From contig NZ_JAGGNU010000063.1 of assembly GCF_018614915.1 (NCBI RefSeq), positions 1-41,177 of the forward strand: DNA of 41,177 nucleotides. Reading direction: 5' to 3'. The notes beneath the pieces are model-generated. The model was not told the DNA's origin. It did not search any database and was given only the letters and a program-made list of their open reading frames with translations. This document shows, piece by piece, positions 33,464 through 41,177 of this stretch; within the stretch, counting starts at the first letter, position 1, and every line of letters begins with the position of its first letter. Made by a program: the position numbers and the translations under genes. Origin of the DNA: Variovorax paradoxus (GTDB lineage Bacteria > Pseudomonadota > Gammaproteobacteria > Burkholderiales > Burkholderiaceae_C).

Positions 33464-34789
33464 CTAGAAATCAGCCACCTTGCCCCACGCCGACTTGTTG
33501 AACCGGCCCGGCCGGAAAGGCGCGGGAACGAAGATCGGCTCTGCGCCGGTGACCAGGTCGGCGATCAGGTGACCGGCGCCTGGACCGATCCCGAAGCCGT
33601 GCCCGGAAAAGCCCGCGGCCAGGATGAATCCGGGCACCTCCGGCACTTCTCCCACACCGGGGACGCCGTCGGGCGTGCTGTCGATGTAACCCGCCCAGGC
33701 GCTGGCGATGGGGGTCTTGCCAAGTGCAGGCAACAAGTCGACGGCACGGCGGTGGGTTTCGCGCACGCTCGCCGGGTCGGGCTTGGGATCGAGGATGCGC
33801 GCCCGTTCCATGGGCGTGGGCGCGTCCAGCTTCCATCGAGCGCGGGTTTCATGACCCCACCGGATGCCTTCCAGGCCGCCGGGAAACACATTGCGCCAGC
33901 GCTTGGCGAACATGGGCACGAACTGCGGCGCGAAGCGCATCAGCTGCGGCGTCGGGTCCACGCGCCCACGGCCGCTGATGGCCAGTATGTAGCTGCCGTC
34001 GCCGCGCCGGGTGACAGCGACACCCGGGCCCGCCAGCGCGTCCGGCAGGCGCTGTTCCAGCGGGGACACGCGCACGATGGATTGGCGCACCGTGGCGAGC
34101 GGAAAGCGCACGCCGAGCTGGTGGCAGAACGAGGACGCCCACGCACCCCCTGCGAGAACAGCAGTGCGGGTCTTGATGGTCCCCGCTTCGGTGATCACGC
34201 CGCTGACCCGGCCGCCCTCGAGCTCGATGCCCCGTGCTGCGCAGTTCTGGTGGACGCTGCCGCCCAGCTTCATCAGCGCGGCTGCCACGGCGGGCGCCGC
34301 CTTGGCGGGATCGGCAGTGCCGTCGGTGGGCGAGAACACGCCGCCTTTCCATGCGCGGCCGGTCGCCTGACCCCGCTGCGAGGCCTGCCGGCCGCTCAGC
34401 ATGTGCGTGGTCACGCCCGCCGTCTTTGCGAAATCGCGCCAGCGGGCCCAGCGCGCCAATTCGGATTCGTCATCGCTGAGATACAACAATCCGCAGCGGG
34501 AGAAGCCCGTGTCTTCGCCGGTGTCGGCGGCAAACTGCTCCCACAGCTCGAGGCTCCTGGTCGCCATCGGCAGTTCGCGGGCGTCGCGATTCTGCTGGCG
34601 GCACCAGCCCCAGTTGCGGCTCGATTGCTCGGCGCCGATGCGGCCCTTTTCGACCACGGCGACCGAAAGCCCACGCCGGGCCAGGTAGTACGCGCTAAAC
34701 ATGCCGATGATCCCACCGCCGATCACGACGACGTCGGCACGGGCCGGCGGGTTGGGCGAAGTCTCGACGAGGCGCAGTGGCTGTGACAT
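33464..34789 (-). CDS. FAD-dependent oxidoreductase (DAO family)
   Basis: A 441-residue DAO protein. ADVVVIGGGIIGMFSAYYLA (about 18-37) is the FAD Rossmann motif. SSRNWGWCRQQNRDARELPM is a conserved second flavin-contact region of this subgroup, and GVPGVGEVPEVPGFILAAGF with GHGFGIGPGAG is the C-terminal FAD contact. It probably oxidises a D-amino acid or secondary amine. It is 21 bases downstream of the cupin gene, making a two-gene minus-strand operon divergent from the HAD-kinase-aminotransferase operon. The truncated gene at 22237 is a relative. Confidence 0.9.
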   Translation of the reverse strand: MSQPLRLVETSPNPPARADVVVIGGGIIGMFSAYYLARRGLSVAVVEKGRIGAEQSSRNWGWCRQQNRDARELPMATRSLELWEQFAADTGEDTGFSRCGLLYLSDDESELARWARWRDFAKTAGVTTHMLSGRQASQRGQATGRAWKGGVFSPTDGTADPAKAAPAVAAALMKLGGSVHQNCAARGIELEGGRVSGVITEAGTIKTRTAVLAGGAWASSFCHQLGVRFPLATVRQSIVRVSPLEQRLPDALAGPGVAVTRRGDGSYILAISGRGRVDPTPQLMRFAPQFVPMFAKRWRNVFPGGLEGIRWGHETRARWKLDAPTPMERARILDPKPDPASVRETHRRAVDLLPALGKTPIASAWAGYIDSTPDGVPGVGEVPEVPGFILAAGFSGHGFGIGPGAGHLIADLVTGAEPIFVPAPFRPGRFNKSAWGKVADF

Positions 34790-34810
34790 GGCTGGAGCTC
34801 TATCGTCGTT

Positions 34811-35530
34811 TCAGGACTGCACGTTTTGCACGACGTAGAACTTGGCTACGCGCTCGCTGCTCTCCCACCCGATCGGCGCGCCCTGCGCCACGAAGAGCGC
34901 ATCGCCGGCGTTTGCCGACAGCACGCTGCCATCGGGGCCGGCGAATCGCACACCGCCGGCCAGCAGGTACATGAACTCGTTGAGGCGATGCGGGCGAACG
35001 ACGCGATGGTAGGGGGTCGAATCCCAAGTGCCCGCGCGGTACTGCGCCTGCTCGTCGGTGAAGACGTTGTCGCTGCGGCACTGAGGGGCCGGGCCCAGCA
35101 GCGTCTCGGCCGGGGGCGGCGTGGACGCCTTGAAGGCGGCGTCGGCGCGCAGCGGCGTGATGCCGGAGTTGTTCGGCCCCTCTGCCGCTGCCGCGCAGGA
35201 CACGAACAACGTGCGCGATGAGGCCAGTATGCGAACTGCCGTTCCGCGGGCGATGACGGCCCCGTGACCGGGGCCAAGCACTAGCGGTGCTGCGCCGGCC
35301 GCCGTCAGGCTGAGCTCTCCAGCCATGACGACGATGGTCTCGGTGTGGGGAAAACTCGCGACATCGAGATCACCGACGAAGCTGACGCGGCCGGCGCTCA
35401 TCGAGTCCGGTCCTTCCCAGGCAATTTCGCGATCGCGAGCGAAAGGATCGGCCGCGCCGAAGGCGGCCTTGCGGAAAGAGGTCGACAGCGGTGCGCCGTC
35501 GGCGCGGTGCAGCAGCAGGGCTACGGTCAT
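34811..35530 (-). CDS. Two-domain cupin (DUF861-like)
   Basis: A 239-residue bicupin starting at ATG 35530 with AAAGGA upstream. The first domain shows SFPHTETIVVMAGELSLTAA and PGHGAVIARG. The second shows PYHRVVRPHRLNEFMYLLAG and NAGDALFVAQGAPIGWES, each with the HxxxxxxxxG pattern of cupins though with few metal-binding His. Cupins of this type accompany FAD amino-acid oxidases in Burkholderiales clusters. A regulatory or ligand-sequestering role, or an enzymatic step, is possible. Confidence 0.82.
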   Translation of the reverse strand: MTVALLLHRADGAPLSTSFRKAAFGAADPFARDREIAWEGPDSMSAGRVSFVGDLDVASFPHTETIVVMAGELSLTAAGAAPLVLGPGHGAVIARGTAVRILASSRTLFVSCAAAAEGPNNSGITPLRADAAFKASTPPPAETLLGPAPQCRSDNVFTDEQAQYRAGTWDSTPYHRVVRPHRLNEFMYLLAGGVRFAGPDGSVLSANAGDALFVAQGAPIGWESSERVAKFYVVQNVQS

Positions 35531-36099
35531 GGTCGTTGTTCCTTTGAGTTGCGGGTATTCGTGCGTTGATGCCCTCAAGCGGCACTGACGCGGGGCCATC
35601 CAGGTAGCCGAGGACGGCCTTGGTCTCGAGGACGTCATGCGGGGCTATCCTTTGCAGCGGCGGCGGGGTTTGCCAAGCCGACTTTCCTGGCAGCAAGTAT
35701 CGGCCGCAAGGCGGCCCAGGTGGTTAACGGTCAACAAAGCGAAAGCTAAGGAGACCTTAACGTGAGCAGGTACGAAGGTAGCGTCGCTCATCGCTCGGCG
35801 CGCGCGACTCGTTCGCCACTCAAGTTGTGCGTTACCTGGGCCAGCGACGCCGGCTCGGCGTGACACCCCGGCAGGGCTCTTGCCTGCTCGCGTCAGCTCG
35901 ACGATCTGTTCTCGAATGCCGCCGGGTACGGCGCCGGACTCCTTCTTCCACTGATCCGGCACCCGCGAACAGCACCACTCAAAAATGCCAGACCCCCTCC
36001 GGATTGACAAAGAAACTGCTTGGGTTCCGATGCGATATGGCATCTCCTGTAAGGGGGGCAACCCTAGACTTATTCCATCTCAACGCACCGAGTCAACCC
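35531..36099. promoter_or_regulatory. Divergent regulatory region between cupin and HAD operons
   Basis: About 570 bases. TAAGG-AGA-CCTTA at 35747-35759 is a perfect inverted repeat of 5-bp arms, and GACCTTAAC (35753-35761) is shared with the LysR/DSD1 divergent region at 15843. The stretch also includes a transposase relic at 35826-35960. The HAD gene has no obvious Shine-Dalgarno. Confidence 0.45.
35826..35960 (-). pseudogene. Possible IS3-type OrfA N-terminal relic
   Basis: The minus strand reads VPGGIREQIVELTRAGKSPA, resembling the N-terminal helix of IS3-family OrfA transposases (FRxQIVELxRAGRSPxxLA). The helix-turn-helix that should follow is degenerate (GVSRRAGVAG). No inverted repeats were identified. 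The match is short, so this is tentative. Confidence 0.35.
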
Positions 36100-36765
36100 A
36101 TGACCTTCAAACCCAAATTTATCAGCTTCGATTGCTATGGCACGCTCATCAACTTCGAGATGGGCCCGACCGCAAAAGTCCTGTTCAAGGACCGTGTGTC
36201 GGCCGACCGGATGCCCGCGTTCCTGGACAGTTTCAGGGCCTATCGCCTCGACGAGGTACTGGGCGACTGGAAGCCCTTTTACGACGTGGTGGAGAACTCC
36301 ATCCAGCGTGCCTGCAAGGCGCATGGCATCGAATGCCTCGCATCGGATGCGGTCTCTCTGTACGACGCGGTGCCGACCTGGCAGCCTCACCCGAACGTGG
36401 TCGAGGTGCTGGAAGCGATCGCGCCGCACGTGCCGCTGGTGATCCTGTCGAACTCGATGGTCGACCTCATCCCTCACAGCGTCGCCCACCTCAAGGCCCC
36501 TTTCCACGCGGTCTACACCGCCGAGGAAGCGCGGGCGTACAAGCCACGCATGCAAGCCTTCGAATACATGTTCGACCAGCTTGGCTGCGGGCCGGATCAG
36601 ATGATGCATGTCTCGTCGAGCTTCCGATATGACCTGATGACGGCGTCCGACCTGGGCTTCATGGCCAAGGCCTTCATCGACCGGGGTCACGAGCCTACGT
36701 CGACCGAATACGGCGTGAGCCGCTTGACAGACGTTCGTCAGCTTCCTGCACTGCTCGGACTCTGA
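36100..36765 (+). CDS. HAD-superfamily hydrolase (haloacid dehalogenase type II-like)
   Basis: A 221-residue HAD protein. Motif I FDCYGTLI holds the nucleophile Asp10, motif II is VILSNSM, motif III Lys is in AYKPRMQAFEYMF, and motif IV SSSFRYDLMTASDLGF ends with the acidic pair. The cap sits between motif I and II, as in L-2-haloacid dehalogenase. In this cluster a phosphatase or dehalogenase-like role on a small amino compound is plausible. Its stop overlaps the next start (TGATG), indicating coupled translation with the kinase gene. Confidence 0.88.
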   Translation: MTFKPKFISFDCYGTLINFEMGPTAKVLFKDRVSADRMPAFLDSFRAYRLDEVLGDWKPFYDVVENSIQRACKAHGIECLASDAVSLYDAVPTWQPHPNVVEVLEAIAPHVPLVILSNSMVDLIPHSVAHLKAPFHAVYTAEEARAYKPRMQAFEYMFDQLGCGPDQMMHVSSSFRYDLMTASDLGFMAKAFIDRGHEPTSTEYGVSRLTDVRQLPALLGL

Positions 36766-37868
36766 TGCTCATGCTTGATCCCCACCTTGGACCTCACGGG
36801 GCGATGCCTGAGGGCCGCCGGAGCGAGGCCGCTGCGCTGAGCACCGCAGCGCCCGACCTGGCGCCAGCCGAGGTGCAGGCGCTGGTGGCGCGCCTCTATG
36901 GCATCGACGGCAGTGTGAAGTCGCTGGCTGGCGAGCGCGACCAGAATTGCGCCGTGGAATCCGCCGATGGCACGCGCTACGTGTTCAAGATCAGCAACCC
37001 CTCCGAGCAGATGTCGCTGGTCGATTTCCAGATCGCCGCCCTTGAGCACATCGCCCGAACATCGCCCAGCCAGCCAGTCCCCCGCGTCGTGCGGACGCTG
37101 GACGGCCGCGCGTGTGACACCGTGGAGCTCGCCGACGGCGCCCGCACCACCGTGCGTATGCTCACCTACCTGGAAGGCATTCAGATCCGAGAGACAGCGC
37201 GCACCGCCGCTCAGCGCGTGGCGATGGGCAAAGGTTTAGCCGAACTGAACCTTGCTCTGCGAGGCTTCACTCACCCTGCGGCCACGCACGACCTGCTGTG
37301 GAACGTGTCGGCCGCGCACCGTCTGACCGTCCAGCTCGACAGCCTGGTTGAAGGACCACGACGCGCGCTGGTCCAGTCGTTCATGACGCGCTTCACCGCC
37401 CATGTGCTGCCCCGCCTTGCGTCATTGAGGGCGCAGGTGATCCACAACGACTATCACCTCTACAACGTGCTGGTCGCGCCGGACGACCAGGCGCGCATCA
37501 CCGGCATCATCGACTTCGGCGACATGCTCCATGCGCCACTGGTCGGCGAGGTGGCGACGGCTGCCGCCTTCCACATGACCGGCAGCGCCGACCCGTTCGA
37601 GGGTCCGGCGCAGTTCGTCGGTGCCTACCAGGCCGTCCTGCCGCTGACCGAGCTGGAGCAGGACATCGTCGCCGACCTCATGGCGACGCGCCACCTCATC
37701 ACGGCGTTGATCTCGGAGTGGCGCGCCCTGCGATATCCCGAGAACCGTGCCTACATCATGCGCCACAACCCCGCGGCCTGGGAGGCGCTGTCGCAGATGG
37801 CAGACCTCTCCCGCCACGAAGCGCGCGACCGCTTATTGACCCCAACACGAAACGGAATTTCCTCATGA
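36765..37868 (+). CDS. APH-fold small-molecule kinase (hydroxylysine-kinase/AGPHD1-like)
   Basis: A 367-residue aminoglycoside-phosphotransferase-fold protein. The N-lobe shows GERDQNCAVESADGTRYVFK with the ATP-site Lys. The catalytic loop is QVIHNDYHLYNVLV (Brenner HxDxxxxN type), and the metal-binding Asp is in GIIDFGDMLHAPLVGE. It is translationally coupled on both sides (TGATG and ATGA). Kinases of this type directly before a class III aminotransferase-fold enzyme match the hydroxylysine kinase / phospho-lyase pair, where an amino alcohol is phosphorylated first. The substrate here is inferred from context only. Confidence 0.82.
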   Translation: MLMLDPHLGPHGAMPEGRRSEAAALSTAAPDLAPAEVQALVARLYGIDGSVKSLAGERDQNCAVESADGTRYVFKISNPSEQMSLVDFQIAALEHIARTSPSQPVPRVVRTLDGRACDTVELADGARTTVRMLTYLEGIQIRETARTAAQRVAMGKGLAELNLALRGFTHPAATHDLLWNVSAAHRLTVQLDSLVEGPRRALVQSFMTRFTAHVLPRLASLRAQVIHNDYHLYNVLVAPDDQARITGIIDFGDMLHAPLVGEVATAAAFHMTGSADPFEGPAQFVGAYQAVLPLTELEQDIVADLMATRHLITALISEWRALRYPENRAYIMRHNPAAWEALSQMADLSRHEARDRLLTPTRNGISS

Positions 37869-39205
37869 AAGCCACCGCAGACTTCAACATGGTCAACGCG
37901 TACATCCCCGGCCGCGCCAACGTCGGGCCCGCCACCGAGGCGATGATCGAGCGGCGCAATGCGCTGCTCGGCCCAGCCTACCGGCTGATGTACGAACACC
38001 CGCTGCACATCGTGCGCGGCGACGGCGTGTGGCTGATGGACCCGGAAGGCCGCCGCTATCTTGACGTCTACAACAACGTCACCTCGCTCGGTCACTGCCA
38101 CCCCGCGGTGACCGAGGCGATCTGCCGCCAGGTGCAGACCCTTGCGACCAACACGCGATACCTCCACGACACCATCCTCGAGCTGGCCGAGCGCCTGCTC
38201 GCCAGCGTGCCCGGCACTGACCTGGCCCACCTGATGCTGACTTGCACCGGCAGCGAGGCCAATGACCTGGCCTATCGCATTGCGAAGGTGCGCACTGGCG
38301 GCACGGGTGTGATCGTCACCGACACGGCCTACCACGGCATCACCGACGCCGTGTCGCAGTTCTCGCCATCGCTGGGCGTGACCGTCGACCTCGGTCCGCA
38401 CGTTCGCCTGGTGTCGGCGCCGCGCCTGTACCACGCCGAAGGCGCCGACCTAGGCGAGCGCTTCACACGCGACGTTGAGGCGGCCATCGCCGACCTGCAG
38501 CGCCACGGCATCAAGCCGGCAGCCTTGATCGTCGATTCGCTTTTCACCAGCGACGGCATCCTGCCCGAGCCTGCGGGCTTCCTGAAGGGAGCGGTCGAGG
38601 CGATCAAGCGCGCTGGCGGCCTGTTCATCGCCGACGAGGTGCAGCCCGGCTTCGGCCGCGCCGGCGAGCACATGTGGGGCTTCCAGCGCCACGGCCTCGT
38701 TCCCGACATCGTCACCATGGGCAAGCCGATGGGCAACGGCCAGCCGATCGCGGGCCTCCTCGCGACAGCCGACGCCCTGGCGGAATTCGGCAAGCACTCC
38801 CGCTACTTCAACACCTTCGCCGGCAACACGGTCTCATGCGCGGCGGCCCTGGCAGTGCTGGAGACCATCGAGCGGAGCCGGCTGGTGCCGCATGCAGCCA
38901 AGATCGGCAAGGTGCTGCTCGACGGCATCGCCGGGCTCGTCGCGAAGCACGAGGCCATCGGCGACGTACGGGGGGCAGGGCTCTTCGTCGGCGTCGAGCT
39001 TGTTTCAGACCGGACGACGCGGGCGCCGGACCGCCGCCTTACCAGTCAGGTGGTCAACCTGATGCGCGACAAAGGCGTGCTACTCAGCGCCTGTGCCCAG
39101 GGGCACAACGTGCTCAAGATCCGTCCGCCGCTGGTGCTCTCGGCGGAGCAGGCCGGCATGGTTATCGAGGCGCTCGACGAATCGCTCACCCAGGCGCAGC
39201 GCTAG
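37865..39205 (+). CDS. Class III aminotransferase-fold PLP enzyme (phospho-lyase AGXT2L-like or transaminase)
   Basis: A 446-residue fold-type I enzyme. DVYNNVTSLGHCHPAVTEAI opens the core, TGSEANDLAYRIAKV binds the cofactor phosphate, LFIADEVQPGFGR holds the PLP-N1 Asp, and the Schiff-base Lys is in TMGKPMGNGQPIAG. ATG 37865 overlaps the kinase stop as ATGA. The AGXT2L group (ethanolamine-phosphate and 5-phosphohydroxylysine phospho-lyases) shares the GNGxP sequence around the lysine and the linkage to an APH kinase. An omega-transaminase remains possible. Confidence 0.86.
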   Translation: MKATADFNMVNAYIPGRANVGPATEAMIERRNALLGPAYRLMYEHPLHIVRGDGVWLMDPEGRRYLDVYNNVTSLGHCHPAVTEAICRQVQTLATNTRYLHDTILELAERLLASVPGTDLAHLMLTCTGSEANDLAYRIAKVRTGGTGVIVTDTAYHGITDAVSQFSPSLGVTVDLGPHVRLVSAPRLYHAEGADLGERFTRDVEAAIADLQRHGIKPAALIVDSLFTSDGILPEPAGFLKGAVEAIKRAGGLFIADEVQPGFGRAGEHMWGFQRHGLVPDIVTMGKPMGNGQPIAGLLATADALAEFGKHSRYFNTFAGNTVSCAAALAVLETIERSRLVPHAAKIGKVLLDGIAGLVAKHEAIGDVRGAGLFVGVELVSDRTTRAPDRRLTSQVVNLMRDKGVLLSACAQGHNVLKIRPPLVLSAEQAGMVIEALDESLTQAQR

Positions 39206-39240
39206 TCGCCGGGATCGACTTGACAGTACGATCGCCCCCC

Positions 39241-39741
39241 ATGAGATCAGCAGTCTTTTTCGACCGATTCGACCTCAAGATCATGGTGCATCTCCAGCGC
39301 GAGGGGCGCTGCTCGAACGTCGATCTGGCCGAGTCGATAGGCCTCAGCCCCAGCCCGTGTCTCCTGCGCACCAAGCGGCTGCAGGAGACCGGGCTGATCC
39401 GCGGCTACAGCGCCGACATCGCGCTGGAAAAGCTGGGGGAGTGCGTCATCGTGTTCTCGGAGGTCACCATCAGCAGCCACCGACCGCATGATTTCCGCAA
39501 GTTCGAGGAAGCCGCCGGGAAGTACGAGGAGATCGTCGAGTGCTACAACGTCAGCGGCGGCTACGATTACCTGCTGAAGATCGTGGCGCCCGGCGTCGGC
39601 TATTTTCAGGCGCTGATGGAAAAGATGCTGGAAGACGACATCGGCATCGAGCGCTTCGCCAGCCGGATCGTCCTGCGCCAGTCGCTGGACCGGCGCGGGT
39701 TTCCACTGGGCATCATCGCGACCCAGAAGCGATGGGAGTGA
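39241..39741 (+). CDS. AsnC/Lrp-family transcriptional regulator
   Basis: A 166-residue Lrp/AsnC protein. The N-terminal HTH is GRCSNVDLAESIGLSPSPCL (about 23-42) with LLRTKRLQETGLIRGYSADI. The RAM effector domain follows (VEITISSHRPHDFRKFEEAA-like region, then VECYNVSGGYDYLLKIVAPG). It lies 35 bases after the aminotransferase gene with a TTGACA upstream. It probably senses an amino acid and controls the kinase/PLP-enzyme operon. The stop codon lies within a 9-bp tandem repeat (39731-39753). Confidence 0.92.
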   Translation: MRSAVFFDRFDLKIMVHLQREGRCSNVDLAESIGLSPSPCLLRTKRLQETGLIRGYSADIALEKLGECVIVFSEVTISSHRPHDFRKFEEAAGKYEEIVECYNVSGGYDYLLKIVAPGVGYFQALMEKMLEDDIGIERFASRIVLRQSLDRRGFPLGIIATQKRWE

Positions 39742-40052
39742 TGGGAGTGATGGTCGTGGGGCTCAGGGCGCCATAGGGGCAGGCCAAGAGTTGCCACGGA
39801 CGACCAGGACGAAATCGCGCGTGAGCGGCTGCTTCCCCATGTCGCGAACTGACATTCCGGGCCCGGACTCCCACTTCAGAACCGTAGATAGCTGCCGTTC
39901 GAACTTGCGATAGCGCGGTCACGGGAGGGCAGGCGACTGGCTATGTCCGCAAAACTCTGGGACCGGCCGTCGATGCCGCGGGCCTCGTGGCATATGGACG
40001 ACCGAAATGGGACTGAAAGCGTAAGTTCGGTGAGTGCCCGGAAAGGACAGCA
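39742..40052. other. No supported gene between the AsnC gene and the right IS110 end
   Basis: About 310 bases. A 30-codon minus-strand frame (MSVRDMGKQPLTRDFVLVV…) exists but has no recognisable domain. No terminator with a clear T-run was seen. Confidence 0.45.
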
Positions 40053-40323
40053 ACCGCTTCTATGAGGGCTGGAATGTCAAGGCCCTTCATGGCGGCCGAT
40101 TGTCAAAACTGTGCGATCGAAGGTCGGGAACCGATGGAAGTCCGAGTCCGTGCCCGGACGAGCTTCTATCCGTGCGGGTCCGTGAACCCGGCACCTCATG
40201 CTGCATGCGCGCCAGGCGCGCTGGCAAGTTCCCGCTTGGCGAGTCGCCCCATCTGCGAAACCGGTCACGACAGAGACGTGACCCTGCGGTTGCACGGGCG
40301 CTTCGACCTTCGATCATGATGTT
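40053..40323 (-). ncRNA. IS110 right-end non-coding block; candidate seekRNA/bridge RNA (right copy)
   Basis: This is the inverted counterpart of 1045-1349. Hairpins at 40263-40283, 40207-40221 and 40141-40158 occupy the same order and nearly the same spacing (about 41 and 48 bases apart, against 40 and 49 on the left). Stem sequences differ between copies in a compensatory way: GGTCACG/CGTGACC here against GGTCGCC/GGCGACC on the left, and GCGCG/CGCGC against GCGCA/TGCGC. Pairing-preserving change supports an RNA product. It lies directly 3' of the IS110 transposase remnant. Confidence 0.55.
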
Positions 40324-40358
40324 CGTTTAGGCTCAGTAAGTGATGCGGCGCCAGGGCA

Positions 40359-40565
40359 TCAGGCCTGGACGACCTTCAGTTGCGCACCGGCCGGTATCTC
40401 GCCGTCTTGCAGGAAGTGCCACAGGGCAATGGCCAGACGCCTTGCCAGGGCCACGATACCCACCCGACGCATGCGTGCACCCTCGCCCGCGAAGCGCTTG
40501 TTGAACCAGCGGACGATCGCACTGCCTGGTTGCAGGCGCAACCAGCCCCACGCCAGTTCCACTAG
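40359..40565 (-). pseudogene. IS110-family transposase, C-terminal remnant (right copy)
   Basis: The minus strand encodes LVELAWGWLRLQPGSAIVRW and then RMRRVGIVALARRLAIALWH with LQDGEIPAGAQLK to a stop at 40361-40359. This is the IS110 C-terminal domain. It extends further upstream than the left copy but is cut at a CTAG site (40562-40565) by the IS5-type element. The catalytic N-terminal half is not in the window; it may lie beyond the IS5 insertion. Confidence 0.85.
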
Positions 40566-41177
40566 GAAAACGCTGATCAATAGGTCGCGGCGGGCACGGC
40601 CCGTGCATGCGTGAAGACACCGCAACTCACAGCACCACCGAGATGAACCAACGCAGCTTTGCCAGCGCCGAGTACGCGATGAAGAAGAAGCGCACGCGAC
40701 GCGAGAAGTTTCTGGACGATATGGAGCGCGTCGTGCCGTGGGCGCGACTGATTTCCGTGATTGAGCCGCTGTACCCCACGCGCGGGCGCGTCGGCCGACA
40801 GCCGATCGGCGTTCCCCGGATGCTGCGCATGTACTGCCTGCAGCAGTGGTACGGCCTGGCCGACGAGGCGCTGGAGGACGCGCTGTACGACAGCCAGGCG
40901 TTGCGCGACTTCGTGGGCATCGATCTGTCGCGCGAGTCGGTGCCCGACGCCACCACGCTGCTGAAGTTCAGGCGACTGCTCCTGGACAACAACCTCACCA
41001 AGGCGCTGTTCGAAGAGATCAACGCCCATCTTGCCGAACAAGGGCTTCTGATGCGCGCGGGCACCATCGTGGACGCGACCATCATCGCTGCGCCCAGCTC
41101 GACCAAGAACGAGGGCAACGCGCGCGATTCCGAGATGCACCAGACCAAGAAGGGAAACGCCTGGCACTTCGGCATGA
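40566..41177 (+). mobile_element. IS5-family insertion sequence, left part (runs off window)
   Basis: The element begins GAAAACGCTGATCAATAGG after CTAG, which fits the YTAR target of IS5-group elements and splits the IS110 reading frame. It contains the 5' part of a transposase gene from 40643. The right end, second inverted repeat and target duplication are outside the window, so the boundary is inferred from loss of IS110 similarity. Confidence 0.65.
40643..41177 (+). CDS. IS5-family transposase, 5' part
   Basis: The frame from ATG 40643 is open for 178 codons to the window edge. MKKKRTRREKFLDDMERVVP and LISVIEPLYPTRGRVGRQPI are the N-terminal DUF772 region, followed by LRMYCLQQWYGLADEALEDA. 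The first DDE aspartate appears in GTIVDATIIAAPSSTKN and is followed by EMHQTKKGNAWHFGM, as in IS5/IS903-like transposases. The visible part has no frameshift, so the element may be active. Confidence 0.9.
   Translation, partial: MNQRSFASAEYAMKKKRTRREKFLDDMERVVPWARLISVIEPLYPTRGRVGRQPIGVPRMLRMYCLQQWYGLADEALEDALYDSQALRDFVGIDLSRESVPDATTLLKFRRLLLDNNLTKALFEEINAHLAEQGLLMRAGTIVDATIIAAPSSTKNEGNARDSEMHQTKKGNAWHFGM

Noticed and set aside
39731..39753. 9-bp tandem repeat (GATGGGAGT, two and a half units) at the AsnC stop
   Set aside because: Too short and few in number to suggest phase variation. It lies at the last codons and would alter only the C-terminal tail.

Overview
The window reads as an accessory region of a high-GC betaproteobacterium, most likely Burkholderiales and close to the Comamonadaceae (Variovorax-like). 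This rests on the codon usage, the signal-peptide-bearing Bug (TctC-type) solute receptors, a beta-proteobacterial general porin and a sensor-kinase type common in that group. The taxonomic call is inference. No rRNA, tRNA or CRISPR array was seen.

Layout. (1) 1-1350: a minus-strand serine-recombinase module (DUF5372-like, DUF6788-like, start of the recombinase) abuts an IS110-family transposase C-terminal remnant. The non-coding end behind the remnant folds into conserved hairpins. (2) 1.7-6.3 kb: an atypical sensor kinase, a 40-residue membrane peptide, a MITE-like element, a lipoprotein PAP2/vanadium-haloperoxidase-like enzyme and a sulfite-oxidase-family molybdoenzyme. (3) 6.3-14.5 kb: a patchwork of small unrelated genes almost all on the minus strand (GNAT, DUF1272, methyltransferase, TonB-C lipoproteins, cupin, adenylate cyclase, VOC). 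It also holds decayed pieces (TrkH C-terminus, TPR N-terminus, MarR C-terminus, tyrosine integrase), two short duplicated spacer sequences and a second MITE copy inverted relative to the first. (4) 14.9-21.4 kb: a LysR regulator divergent from a tightly coupled operon of a DSD1-type PLP enzyme, RidA, GNAT, a FAD amine/amino-acid oxidoreductase and an orphan SBP_bac_5 receptor. (5) 21.5-23.25 kb: a scar in which a LysR gene and a divergent FAD oxidoreductase gene have both lost their 5' ends at one junction, followed by a HAD fragment. (6) 23.2-33.0 kb: porin, a PrpF-Bug fusion protein, a second Bug receptor, LysR, and a four-gene CoA-ester operon (MaoC-like hydratase, class III CoA-transferase, CitE-like lyase, fumarase/ASL-superfamily lyase). 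This looks like uptake and catabolism of a branched or unsaturated dicarboxylate. (7) 33.4-39.7 kb: FAD oxidoreductase plus cupin on the minus strand. Divergent from them are a HAD hydrolase, an APH-fold kinase and a class III aminotransferase-fold enzyme (start/stop coupled), followed by an AsnC/Lrp regulator. The kinase/PLP pair resembles hydroxylysine kinase plus phospho-lyase. (8) 39.7-41.2 kb: a second IS110 end, inverted relative to the first, interrupted at a CTAG site by an IS5-family element that runs off the window.

Taken together this is a mobile-DNA-bounded catabolic island for amino acids, amino alcohols and short dicarboxylates. The least ordinary observations are the in-frame PrpF-Bug fusion, the covarying RNA hairpins downstream of both IS110 remnants (candidate IS1111-type seekRNA/bridge RNA), the kinase/phospho-lyase cluster, and the perfectly conserved inverted MITE pair.
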